Numbered from the stretch's first letter, positions 26,100 through 34,601 are shown. The stretch is DNA of 64,000 nucleotides from Acidobacteriota bacterium (GCA_016196035.1 JACPYM010000007.1:1-64000), one strand, 5' to 3'. Notes: generated by a model from the letters alone, not told the origin. Numbers and translations: made by a program.

Positions 26100-27443
26100 A
26101 TGGCTTGGACGACAGCACAGATTCTCGCGCTCGCGCCCGATGCGGCTTCGGCCAAGGCTGGGCAGGCGTTGGCCGTGCCGCACAAATGGTCAGGCTGCGG
26201 CGCGCACGCACACGCCGTCTGGGGCCTGTGCCAGGGCAGCGGCAAAGACCCGTACCACACGCAGATTGAGCTGTCCGAACCGGCCTTTCGCTGTTCGTGC
26301 CCCAGCCGCAAATTCCCTTGCAAACACGGCCTCGGTTTGTTGCTGGTCTACGCCGCCCAACCCCAAGCCTTCACTGCGGCGGAACCGCCCGCCTGGGTCA
26401 GCGAATGGCTCGCCTCTCGCGCCCAACGCGCCGAACAGAAAGCCGAAAAACAAGCTGCGCAACAGGCGGAAGAAAAAGCGCCCGACCCCCACGCCCAAGC
26501 CAAACGCGTCGCCGCCCACGCGCAGAAAGTCGCCGCTGGCCTGCGCGAACTCGACCTCTGGCTGCGTGATCTGGTGCGCAATGGTTTAGCCGCCGCCCAA
26601 ATCCAACCGATTAGTTTTTGGGAACGCGCCGCCGCCCGCATGGTGGATGCCCAAGCGCCCGGTGTCGCCCGTCTGATTCGCGAACTGCCCGGCGTGATTG
26701 CCAGCGGCGCCAACGCGGATGGAAGTTGGCAGGCACGGTTGCTGGAACGGCTGGCGAAGCTGCATCTGTTGCGCGAAGGCTACCAACGGCTGGACAGCTT
26801 GCCATCCGAAACACAAGCCGATATACGCGCAACCATCGGCTGGACGGTTAATCAGGAAATGCTGTTGCAACAGGATGGCATGCACGATCTCTGGTTTATT
26901 GCCGGGCAGCGTGTCGAAGAGGAAGACCGTTTGCGCGTGCAACGCACCTGGCTCTTAGGCCAGCAGAGCGGACGCGCCGCGCTGGTCTTGCAATTCGCCG
27001 CGCCGAAACAAACGTTTGAACTGGCCTTGCCGGTTGGCGCGCTGCTCAGTGCCGAATTGGTGTTTTATCCGGGCGCGTATCCGTTGCGCGCGCTGCTCAA
27101 AGACGAACATCACCCCGTGCCTTTGCCCGGCGCGGGGTTCCCGTTGCAGGCCGTTGCTTCCGCCGTGGCGCGCGCCGCGTATGCCGTCGCATTGGCGCGC
27201 CAACCCTGGCTGGAATTGTTTCCGCTGGTGCTGGCGGGCGTGACGCCGTTTGTGCGCCGGGAACGTTGGTTTGTGTTGGATGACGAAAGCCGCGCGTGGC
27301 CGCTGGCGCCGCGCTATCCTGCGGGTTGGGAATTGCTGGCATTGAGTGGCGGACAGCCGATCAATCTGATGGCCGAATGGGATGGCGAGTTTTTGTGGCC
27401 GTTGGCTGTGGCTGGCGAACGTTTTGTGCGGCTGAGTGCTTGA
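26100..27443 (+). CDS. SWIM zinc-finger protein
   Basis: The 447-residue product has a SWIM zinc finger at residues 65-76, CSCPSRKFPCKH (CxCx6CxH), within FRCSCPSRKFPCKHGLGLLL. An N-terminal segment before it has further Cys/His residues (WSGCGAHAHAVWGLC). After an Ala/Gln/Lys-rich coiled linker, the remaining 300 residues are mixed alpha/beta with no recognised motif. SWIM fingers bind DNA or protein partners. GAGAGA precedes the ATG at 26100; TTG or GTG codons 15-18 bases earlier are alternatives. It is the first gene of the operon with DUF5691, MoxR, DUF5682 and VWA genes, so it may provide target recognition. This is inference. Confidence 0.85.
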   Translation: MAWTTAQILALAPDAASAKAGQALAVPHKWSGCGAHAHAVWGLCQGSGKDPYHTQIELSEPAFRCSCPSRKFPCKHGLGLLLVYAAQPQAFTAAEPPAWVSEWLASRAQRAEQKAEKQAAQQAEEKAPDPHAQAKRVAAHAQKVAAGLRELDLWLRDLVRNGLAAAQIQPISFWERAAARMVDAQAPGVARLIRELPGVIASGANADGSWQARLLERLAKLHLLREGYQRLDSLPSETQADIRATIGWTVNQEMLLQQDGMHDLWFIAGQRVEEEDRLRVQRTWLLGQQSGRAALVLQFAAPKQTFELALPVGALLSAELVFYPGAYPLRALLKDEHHPVPLPGAGFPLQAVASAVARAAYAVALARQPWLELFPLVLAGVTPFVRRERWFVLDDESRAWPLAPRYPAGWELLALSGGQPINLMAEWDGEFLWPLAVAGERFVRLSA

Positions 27444-27466
27444 GTGTGAATCACGGCGCGCAGCGC

Positions 27467-27574
27467 CGGAACAGTACCGCGACAGTGATGGAGCGGAGCC
27501 TGAAGGGAAAATACCTGCCGGAACAATAGTTGAGTACGCGACTGCCGCTCCATCACTGTCGCGGTACTGTTCCG
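27467..27574. repeat. 30-bp perfect inverted repeat inside the SWIM-MoxR operon
   Basis: The arms at 27467-27496 and 27545-27574 are exact complements containing GGAACAGTACCGCGACAGTG, with a 48-base spacer. The GGWACNGTACCGCG start matches the inner arms of family A, but the tips differ (GTGATGGAGCGG), so it may be a related subfamily. It fills most of the gap between the SWIM and DUF5691 genes. Confidence 0.88.
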
Positions 27575-27612
27575 TTGCGCGGTGCTCGTGCTTCAGGAAG
27601 CGAGACAAATTG

Positions 27613-29106
27613 ATGAGCATTTGGACAGACATCGTCACGACTGCTGTCATCGGCACCGAACGCCAGGCATTCAATGCCGGGACGGTGGATGCGGCGTTGC
27701 AAACACTCTTTGCGCAACTTGATTCAACCGACCGCGAAGGCGCGTTGTTGCAGGCGGCGGCGCTGACAGCTTTGCACGAACGCGCTGGCCGCTTACCGGC
27801 GAAACATGGCGAAGCCTTGCCGGAAGCTGCGCTTGCCGAAACGTTGCTGCGTTGCAATGCGCGCGTGGCGGCGCGGTTGCGGTTGTTGTTGCAAGGCGAG
27901 TGCGCCGACCTCTTCCCGGAGTTTCTGGGCGTGTTGGCGCAAACCGGACAGCGCGTGCCGGAAGAGTTGTTGCCCGCGCTGCTCGATTACGGCAAGAGCA
28001 GGGAAGCGTTATCCGAACACTTGCCTGCCGTCAGCGGCGCGCGTGGCTTGTGGCTGGCACAGCAAAACACAGAGTGGGCATACGCATTGGGCGCCAGCGG
28101 CGATTTGAGCCGCTGGGAAATGGGCACGCTGCAAGAGCGCAAGGCCCTGTTGCAGCGCGTGCGGCGTGACGACCCGGCCCAGGCGCGCGCACTGTTGTTG
28201 CAAACCTGGGAGCAGGATTCGGCCAAAGAGGCGAGCGAGTTTTTGCCGCTGTTGAAGCGGGGCTTGAGCGAGGCCGACGAAGCCTTGCTGGAAAAAGCGC
28301 TTGACCGCGAATGGACGATTGCGCGCCAGGCGGCAGCCGCGCTGTTGGCGGCCTTGCCCGAATCGGCCTTTGTCGCGCGCATGTGGGAGCGGGCACAACA
28401 GTACGTGACCTTTAACCATAGCGGGCGCGGCAAGCTGACGATTGAGGTGCGCGTGCCGACGGAACGCGACGAAGCGCTGCGCCGCGATGGCGTGAGCAAA
28501 AGCAATGTCAGCCGCCCCTTCAGCGAGCCTGCCTGGTGGTTACAGCAAATCATCAGCGCCGTGCCGCCGGAGCGTTGGGAAGCCGCGGCGGGCGCGACCG
28601 TGGATGAGTTGCTGCAGGCCACGCACAAGCACGAATATCAAACCCTGTTGCTGAGCAGTTGGCAGCAGGCCGCCATGCACACGCGCAACGCCGCCTGGTT
28701 GGAACGCTTTCTGCCCGCCGCCATCAAACAAGGCGCGCCGGATACGCTGTTTGAATTGCTGTCACGCGAGCGCCAAGAGCGGCTGGCGTTGGAACTGTTG
28801 AGCGAGAACAAAGCCTGGAAGGATTTTGTCATCCTGCGCTGCGCCATCAACTGCATTCAACCGCATTGGAGCGCAGCGTTCAGCCGCGCGTTGATCGAAT
28901 TGTTCGCCCGGCACAGCGCGTTTTATGCCGCCGGCTGGAACGCCTGGTGGTGGCGCGAAATCTTGCGGCTGGGTTGCCGTTTGCATCCGACCACGCTGGC
29001 TGCGGCCCGCGCGGAATTTGAACAACTTGCCGCCATCTCACAAGTGGAATTGCTGCTCAACCTGCTGCAATTCCGTCACAACATGCTTCAGGAGTTACAA
29101 CCATGA
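27613..29106 (+). CDS. DUF5691 family helical protein
   Basis: The 497-residue product begins WTDIVTTAVIGTERQAF, the typical start of DUF5691 proteins, a family of unknown function usually found beside MoxR ATPases. It is almost entirely helical, with many Leu/Ala-rich repeats (ALTALHERAGRLPAKHGEAL, then LLPALLDYGKSREAL), which suggests a HEAT-like solenoid scaffold. A central less helical patch has FNHSGRGKLTIEVRVPTERD. No catalytic residues were recognised. The ATG at 27613 was chosen over earlier in-frame codons that run through the hairpin repeat. Its stop overlaps the MoxR start (ATGA), so the two are translationally coupled and probably form a complex. Confidence 0.85.
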   Translation: MSIWTDIVTTAVIGTERQAFNAGTVDAALQTLFAQLDSTDREGALLQAAALTALHERAGRLPAKHGEALPEAALAETLLRCNARVAARLRLLLQGECADLFPEFLGVLAQTGQRVPEELLPALLDYGKSREALSEHLPAVSGARGLWLAQQNTEWAYALGASGDLSRWEMGTLQERKALLQRVRRDDPAQARALLLQTWEQDSAKEASEFLPLLKRGLSEADEALLEKALDREWTIARQAAAALLAALPESAFVARMWERAQQYVTFNHSGRGKLTIEVRVPTERDEALRRDGVSKSNVSRPFSEPAWWLQQIISAVPPERWEAAAGATVDELLQATHKHEYQTLLLSSWQQAAMHTRNAAWLERFLPAAIKQGAPDTLFELLSRERQERLALELLSENKAWKDFVILRCAINCIQPHWSAAFSRALIELFARHSAFYAAGWNAWWWREILRLGCRLHPTTLAAARAEFEQLAAISQVELLLNLLQFRHNMLQELQP

Positions 29107-30182
29107 GCGAACTGTTACGCCAACACGCCGAACAACAATACGCCGAAGAACTGGCCGAGCTTGCCCAACACGACACGCGCCCGCGTCCGCCCAATTGGAA
29201 CCTGTCGCCGTGGGCTGTCTCGCTTTACTTGCTCGGCGGCAAGCTGGACAACGGCTTTGAGATTGCGCCGAAATACATTGGGCAGGCGCGGCTGATCGAG
29301 ATTGCCATCGCGACGCTGGCGACCGAACGCGCGTTGCTGTTGCTGGGCGTGCCGGGCACGGCCAAGTCGTGGGTGAGCGAACATCTGGCCGCCGCGATTG
29401 CGGGCGATTCGGCGCTGCTGGTGCAAGGCACGGCCGGGACGAGCGAAGAGGCGATGCGCTACGGTTGGAATTACGCCAGCCTGTTGGCCAAAGGGCCTTC
29501 GCGCGACGCGCTGGTGCCCAGCCCTGTGATGCGCGCGATGCAAACCGGCAAACTCGTGCGCGTCGAAGAACTCACGCGCATCCCCGCCGATGTGCAAGAC
29601 ACCCTGATTACGATCCTTTCCGAAAAGACACTGCCGATCCCCGAACTCAATACCGAAGAACAGGCGGTCAAAGGCTTCAACGTGATCGCCACCGCCAACA
29701 ACCGCGACCGTGGCGTCAACGAATTGTCGAGCGCGCTCAAACGCCGCTTCAACACGGTGATTTTGCCCGTGCCTGAAACGCTCGACGCAGAAGTCGAGAT
29801 CGTAGACCGCCGCGTCGCCAGCATGGGCCGCGCGCTGGAACTGCCCGCCGAAGCCCCCGCCCTCGCCGAGATTCGCCGTGTCGTGACGGTCTTCCGTGAA
29901 CTGCGCGACGGCAAGACGCTGGACGGCAAAACCAAACTCAAAGCCCCCAGCGCCACGCTCAGCACCGCCGAAGCAATTTCGGTCGTCAATCACGGCCTTT
30001 CGCTGGCGGCGCATTTCGGCGACGGCCAAATGCGCGCGCACGATGTCGCGGCGGGCCTGACCGGCGCCGTCGTGCAAGACCCGGTGCAGGACCGCGTCGT
30101 CTGGCAGGAGTATTTGGAAACGGTGGTGAAAGAGCGGGAAGGGTGGAAGGATTTGTATCGGGCGTGCCGGGAGGTTTTGTAA
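29103..30182 (+). CDS. MoxR-type AAA+ ATPase
   Basis: The 359-residue protein has Walker A GVPGTAKS (residues 82-89), Walker B ending in VEELTRI with acidic residues at 155-156, sensor 1 IATANNRDRG, and an arginine-finger region SSALKRRFNTVILPVPE. MoxR ATPases act as chaperone-like motors together with VWA proteins that carry a MIDAS site. One is encoded 3 kb downstream. The N-terminal 35 residues are a helical extension, and the C-terminal part is the helical lid. It overlaps the DUF5691 stop by four bases. The next native gene, DUF5682, has been pushed away by a 502-bp cassette. Confidence 0.93.
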   Translation: MSELLRQHAEQQYAEELAELAQHDTRPRPPNWNLSPWAVSLYLLGGKLDNGFEIAPKYIGQARLIEIAIATLATERALLLLGVPGTAKSWVSEHLAAAIAGDSALLVQGTAGTSEEAMRYGWNYASLLAKGPSRDALVPSPVMRAMQTGKLVRVEELTRIPADVQDTLITILSEKTLPIPELNTEEQAVKGFNVIATANNRDRGVNELSSALKRRFNTVILPVPETLDAEVEIVDRRVASMGRALELPAEAPALAEIRRVVTVFRELRDGKTLDGKTKLKAPSATLSTAEAISVVNHGLSLAAHFGDGQMRAHDVAAGLTGAVVQDPVQDRVVWQEYLETVVKEREGWKDLYRACREVL

Positions 30183-30195
30183 TCGGTGACTTTTT

Positions 30196-30697
30196 GAGAT
30201 TACGGAACAGACGGAAATAACGGAACAGACGGAAATTTTTGGGAAAAGACGTTGCGATGAAGGCTGAAAAGCTAATTTATGAGGCAGAGAGTTATGCCAT
30301 CAAGGGAGCAGCGATGCAGGTTTATGCGGTGCTAGGGAACGGATTTCTGGAAGCGGTTTATCAGGAATGTATAGAACTGGAATTGAGAAAGCGTGGAATT
30401 CCGTTTGTCGCTAAGCCTACGCTGACTTTGGTCTATGAAGGGCAATCGCTCAAACAAACTTATCAGCCCGATTTGGTCTGTTACAGCAAAGTTATTGTCG
30501 AACTCAAGGCCGTGACCAAGCTCACCAGCGAGCATCGCGCGCAAGTGCTCAACTATTGCAAAGCCACCGGCTTTCAACTCGGCTTGCTCTTCAACTTCGG
30601 ACACTACCCCTTGCTCGAACAAGTTCGCGTGCCAAACATCAAAGACCACCGTTGAGACTTCCGTCTGTTCCGTTATTTCCGTCTGTTCCGTAATCTC
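30196..30697. mobile_element. 502-bp GxxExxY cassette bounded by 39-bp inverted repeats
   Basis: The ends at 30196-30234 and 30659-30697 are exact 39-bp inverted repeats. Each is built from two tandem copies of CGGAACAGACGGAAA, so the outer sequence reads GAGATTACGGAACAGACGG. The only gene inside is the GxxExxY nuclease-like gene. The cassette fits precisely between the stop of the MoxR gene (30182) and the start of the DUF5682 gene (30710), in an operon whose other genes of this part overlap or nearly abut. No transposase is present and no clear target duplication is visible, so movement would need a helper enzyme or another mechanism. Confidence 0.75.
30257..30655 (+). CDS. GxxExxY family protein (PD-(D/E)XK nuclease-like)
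   Basis: The 132-residue product carries the signature GFLEAVY inside VLGNGFLEAVYQECIELEL (residues about 26-45). It also has a nuclease-like core with QPDLVCYSKVIVELKAV (D then ELK, PD-(D/E)XK pattern) and LNYCKATGFQLGLLFNFG near the end. GxxExxY proteins (TIGR04256) are common, often in many copies per genome, and their activity is unproven. The ATG at 30257 follows a weak ribosome site. Base composition is more AT-rich than the flanking operon genes. The gene sits alone inside the inverted-repeat cassette, so it is probably a passenger or the driver of that element and not part of the MoxR machinery. Confidence 0.88.
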   Translation: MKAEKLIYEAESYAIKGAAMQVYAVLGNGFLEAVYQECIELELRKRGIPFVAKPTLTLVYEGQSLKQTYQPDLVCYSKVIVELKAVTKLTSEHRAQVLNYCKATGFQLGLLFNFGHYPLLEQVRVPNIKDHR

Positions 30698-30709
30698 TCT
30701 TAACCGACT

Positions 30710-33013
30710 ATGAGCTTATACATCTTCGGCATACGACATCACGGCCCCGGCTCTGCCCGCAGCTTGTTGCGGGCGTTGGCAGAATTGCAGCCCGATTGCC
30801 TCCTGATCGAAGGCCCGCCCGATGCCGAAGCTGCGCTGCCCTTGCTCACGCACGAACAAATGGAGCCGCCCGTCGCGTTATTGGTTTATCAGGCCGAGCA
30901 GCCGCAACGCGCCGTGTTTTATCCTTTCGCCATATTCTCGCCCGAATGGCAGGCCTTGCAGTTTGGTTTGTCTAAACAGATTCCCACGCGGTTCATGGAT
31001 TTGCCGCAAACGCACTGGCTGGCACTGACTGAGCAATCCTCAATCTCAAATCTCAAATCTCCAATTCAATCTGATCCCATCGGTGTGCTGGCGCAAGCGG
31101 CGGGCTACGACGACAGCGAGCGCTGGTGGGAATACGTCGTCGAACAGCGGCGCGATGGCGCAGACCTGTTCGCGGCGCTGTTGGAAGCGATGGCGGCGTT
31201 GCGGGCGGAAGCTGAGCGAGAAGTGTCGGACGCGAAATTGGCTAACGCTGAGTCTGGTGAAGAAGCGGAAGCCGAACAGAGTGAGTTAAACAGAGAAGCG
31301 TCGCGCGAAGCTCTTCGGGAAGCATGGATGCGCCAGACCATTCGCGGCGCACGGAAAGAAGGCTTGGCGCGCATTGCCGTTGTGTGCGGGGCTTGGCACG
31401 CGCCAATGCTGACGGACGAAGTCATCGCACAAACCGCCAAGCCAGATGCGGCGTTGCTCAAGGGCTTGCCCAAAGTGAAAGTGCAAGCCACATGGACGCC
31501 GTGGACGCACGGGCGGTTGAGTTATCAAAGCGGTTACGGCGCGGGCATCGAAGCGCCCGGCTGGTATCAGCATTTGTGGCTGACGCAAGAGGGCGTCGCT
31601 ACACGCTGGCTGGCGCGGGTGGCGCGACTGTTGCGCGACGAAGGGCTGGACGTTTCTTCGGCGCACGTGATCGAAGCGGTGCGCCTGGCCGAGACGCTGG
31701 CGGCGCTGCGCGGGCGTCCGTTGACCGGTTTGCCGGAATTGAATGAAGCCGTGCAAAGCGTGTTCTGTTTCGGCGACAACCTGCCGCTGCGGCTGATTCA
31801 CGAAAAGCTGATCGTCGGCGAGACGCTGGGCCGCGTGCCCGACGAAACGCCGCTCGTGCCCTTGCAACAGGATTTGCAACGCGAGCAGAAACGATTGCGC
31901 CTGAAAGCTGAGGCCAACGAGAAAACGCTTGATCTGGATTTGCGTAAAGAGACCGACCTGGAACGCAGCCGCTTGCTGCACCGGTTGAATCTGCTCGGCG
32001 TGCCGTGGGGCGCGGTGCAAGGCGTGTCCGGCAAGAGCGGCACCTTTCACGAACTGTGGCGCGTGCGCTGGCAACCTGAATTCGTCGTGCAATTGATCGA
32101 AGCGGGCGTCTGGGGCAGCACGCTTCAAACCGCCGCCAGCAGCAAGGCGCGCGACAAGGCCGATAAATCTGACTTACCCGCATTGACGGGGTTGTTGCAA
32201 CAGGTGCTGCTCAGCGCTTTGCCCGACGCCGTTGCGCATCTGATGGCGCGCTTGCAAACCGAAGCCGCGCTCGCCAGCGATGTAGGCTTGTTGATGGATG
32301 CGCTGCCGCCGCTCGCCAACGTGCAGCGCTACAGCGACGTGCGCCAGACCGATGCGGCCTTGCTCAGCACAGTGACTGATGGCTTGGTCGCGCGCATTTG
32401 CATCGGCTTGCCGGGCGCGTGCGCTTCGCTCAATGACGAAGCGGCGCAGGCGATGTTCGCGCGGTTCGACAAGGTCAATGCGGCGATTCAGTTGTTGCAA
32501 CAAGAGGCACACACAGCGCAATGGCAGCAGACGCTGTTGCGTTTGGCCGAACAACACGGCTTGCACGGCCAAGCTGCGATGCTGGCCGGGCGCGCCTGCC
32601 GCTTGCTGCTGGATGCGCAGGCATTGGATGCAGGTGAAGCCGCGCGGCGCTTGAGCCTGGCGTTGTCGTCGGCGAATGAACCTACGCAAGCGGGCGCTTG
32701 GGTCGAAGGCTTTTTGCACGGCAGCGGCTTGCTATTGCTGCACGACGAAGTGTTATGGCAGGTGCTGGACGCTTGGCTGACGGCACTACCCGAAGAGCAA
32801 TTCATCGCGTTGTTGCCGCTGTTGCGTCGCACCTTTGCCAACTTCACCGCGCCCGAACGGCGGCAGATGGGCGAGCGAGTAGCGCGTGGCCCGTCAGGCG
32901 CGGCCATGTCCTTGGGCGGGGCGGCAGATTTTGACGAGATGACGGCGGCGGCGGTGTTGCCGTTGGCGGCACGATTGTTGGGCTTGCAGATCGGGCCGAA
33001 TGCAAGCCACTGA
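30710..33013 (+). CDS. DUF5682 family protein, possible TraB/TIKI-like fold
   Basis: The 767-residue product begins SLYIFGIRHHGPGSARSLL (His10, His11), followed by CLLIEGPPDAEAALPLL, and later has RIAVVCGAWHAPML (His230). This spacing of a His-containing start, a Glu strand and a second His strand recalls TraB/EreA/ChaN (TIKI) proteins, some of which are metal-dependent hydrolases. DUF5682 itself is uncharacterised. The C-terminal 500 residues are mainly helical. Around 31033-31075 a short AT-rich tract (TCAATCTCAAATCTCAAAT) encodes a Ser/Asn-rich insert unlike the rest. It is the longest gene of the operon and lies between the ATPase and VWA genes. Confidence 0.85.
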   Translation: MSLYIFGIRHHGPGSARSLLRALAELQPDCLLIEGPPDAEAALPLLTHEQMEPPVALLVYQAEQPQRAVFYPFAIFSPEWQALQFGLSKQIPTRFMDLPQTHWLALTEQSSISNLKSPIQSDPIGVLAQAAGYDDSERWWEYVVEQRRDGADLFAALLEAMAALRAEAEREVSDAKLANAESGEEAEAEQSELNREASREALREAWMRQTIRGARKEGLARIAVVCGAWHAPMLTDEVIAQTAKPDAALLKGLPKVKVQATWTPWTHGRLSYQSGYGAGIEAPGWYQHLWLTQEGVATRWLARVARLLRDEGLDVSSAHVIEAVRLAETLAALRGRPLTGLPELNEAVQSVFCFGDNLPLRLIHEKLIVGETLGRVPDETPLVPLQQDLQREQKRLRLKAEANEKTLDLDLRKETDLERSRLLHRLNLLGVPWGAVQGVSGKSGTFHELWRVRWQPEFVVQLIEAGVWGSTLQTAASSKARDKADKSDLPALTGLLQQVLLSALPDAVAHLMARLQTEAALASDVGLLMDALPPLANVQRYSDVRQTDAALLSTVTDGLVARICIGLPGACASLNDEAAQAMFARFDKVNAAIQLLQQEAHTAQWQQTLLRLAEQHGLHGQAAMLAGRACRLLLDAQALDAGEAARRLSLALSSANEPTQAGAWVEGFLHGSGLLLLHDEVLWQVLDAWLTALPEEQFIALLPLLRRTFANFTAPERRQMGERVARGPSGAAMSLGGAADFDEMTAAAVLPLAARLLGLQIGPNASH

Positions 33014-33053
33014 CATCGGCACACTCGGGTTTTACTGAAAACTATAGGCGCAA

Positions 33054-33147
33054 GCGTTTAGAGTTCCGCCTTCAGGCGGTGGCGGCGCGCAGCGCCGAAA
33101 TTCCGCGTCTGCGGCACGCCACCGCCTGAAGGCGGAACTCTAAACGC
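33054..33147. repeat. 31-bp perfect inverted repeat
   Basis: The arms at 33054-33084 and 33117-33147 are exact complements containing TTAGAGTTCCGCCTTCAGGC, with a 32-base loop. Each arm also contains the smaller palindrome CCGCCTTCAGGCGG (allowing one mismatch). It lies between the DUF5682 and VWA genes and lacks a T-tract, so it is more likely a mobile hairpin than a terminator. Confidence 0.88.
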
Positions 33148-33216
33148 CTGAGTGCCACGGGGCGCGTTTCAAACAAAGCCCCAAACTCGGTTGGTTCGAT
33201 TTATAGAGCTGAAGCA

Positions 33217-34386
33217 ATGCACGACGAACGATTACGCCGCTGGCGTTTGATTCTAGGCAGCGAAGAAAGCGACGGCACCGGCTGCGATTTGAGCAAAGCC
33301 GATCTGGCAATGGATGGCGCATTGCGTGCGCTGTACGATGCCAATCGCAACGGCCAAGGGCAAAACCCGCAACAACGCAGCGGCGGTCTGGGCAGTTCGG
33401 CCCCCAACGTGGCGCGCTGGCTGGGCGACATTCGCGCCTATTTCCCATCCTCCGTCGTGCGCGTGATGCAACAGGATGCGTTTGAGCGCTTGGGCCTGAA
33501 ACAAATGCTGCTGCAACCCGAAATGCTCGAAGCCATCGAACCCGATGTGCATCTGGTCGCCGAATTGGTTTCACTTAGTCACATCATGCCTGCCAAAACC
33601 AAAGAGACCGCGCGGCTGGTTGTGCGCCGCGTGGTTGAAGAGTTGCAACGCAAGCTCGCGAATCCAACACGCCAGGCTGTGTTGGGCAGCTTGAATCGCG
33701 CTGCGCGCAACCGGCGTCCGCGCCATAACGAAATTGATTGGCCGCGCACCATTCGCGCCAACCTCAAACATTTTCAACCCGGATATCAAACGATCATCCC
33801 TGAGACACGCATTGGTTACGGACGCAAACGCTCGTCGTTGCGCGAGATTATCCTGTGCGTAGACCAAAGCGGTTCGATGGCGACCTCGGTGGTGTATGCG
33901 AGCATCTTTGCGGCGGTGCTGGCTTCGCTGCCCGCAGTCAGTACGAAGCTGGTGGTCTTTGACACCGCCGTCGTTGATTTGACCGAGATGCTGAGCGATC
34001 CGGTCGAAGTCCTGTTCGGCACGCAACTCGGCGGCGGCACGGACATCAATCGCGCGTTGGGTTATTGCCAGGGCCTTGTGCGCGCGCCGAGCGAGACGAT
34101 TTTGATTTTGATCAGCGACCTTTATGAGGGCGGCCACCGGCAGGAAATGCTGAAACGTGCGGCAGCATTGGTGAGTGCGGGCGTGCAATGCATCGCGTTG
34201 CTGGCGCTGAATGACGATGGCGCGCCCAGTTATGATCACGCCGTGGCGGCAGCCTTTGCCGAATTGGGCATCACGTCGTTTGCATGTACGCCCGATCTCT
34301 TTCCCGATTTGATGGCGGCGGCAATCAATCGGCAGGATGTGGCGAAATGGGCGGCGGCGCGCGAAATCGTGACGGCGCGGGCCTAA
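33217..34386 (+). CDS. VWA domain protein, MoxR partner
   Basis: The 389-residue product has a C-terminal von Willebrand A domain from about residue 208. The MIDAS motif is intact: DQSGSM (D216, S218, S220), then GGGTDINRAL for the conserved Thr and ILISDLYEGG for the acidic residue. The N-terminal half is helical (AFERLGLKQMLLQPEMLEAI, and a segment rich in Arg near 160-185). VWA-MoxR pairs use the metal site to bind clients or move metal ions or cofactors. No signal peptide is seen, so it is cytoplasmic. It is the last gene of the operon, about 200 bases after DUF5682 because of the hairpin repeat. Confidence 0.92.
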   Translation: MHDERLRRWRLILGSEESDGTGCDLSKADLAMDGALRALYDANRNGQGQNPQQRSGGLGSSAPNVARWLGDIRAYFPSSVVRVMQQDAFERLGLKQMLLQPEMLEAIEPDVHLVAELVSLSHIMPAKTKETARLVVRRVVEELQRKLANPTRQAVLGSLNRAARNRRPRHNEIDWPRTIRANLKHFQPGYQTIIPETRIGYGRKRSSLREIILCVDQSGSMATSVVYASIFAAVLASLPAVSTKLVVFDTAVVDLTEMLSDPVEVLFGTQLGGGTDINRALGYCQGLVRAPSETILILISDLYEGGHRQEMLKRAAALVSAGVQCIALLALNDDGAPSYDHAVAAAFAELGITSFACTPDLFPDLMAAAINRQDVAKWAAAREIVTARA

Positions 34387-34419
34387 ATGCTAATTCGCCG
34401 CTCGTGTTGGCACTGCAAG

Positions 34420-34601
34420 TTAGATCGGTTTTCACTTCGGTGTATGGCAAAAAGCCGCGCAGCGGGACAGTACCGCGCGCGTGAGCAAGCGGCGCGTCAA
34501 GCACGACTGACTGACGCAACGCCGAAGCGCCGCTTGCTCACGCGCGCGGTACTGTCCCGGCGCGGCGCGCCTACCGTACACGCAAATGAAAACCGATCTA
34601 A
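34420..34601 (-). repeat. Family A hairpin element (182 bp), inverted orientation
   Basis: Outer arms TTAGATCGGTTTTCA / TGAAAACCGATCTAA (34420-34434, 34587-34601) and inner perfect 33-bp arms (34463-34495, 34527-34559) containing GGTACTGTCCCG or its complement. The CTTGACGCGCC tag, on the right side of copies at 43925 and 63865, is on the left here as its complement. This copy is therefore in the opposite orientation. It fills the gap between the VWA gene and the permease gene. Confidence 0.85.
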
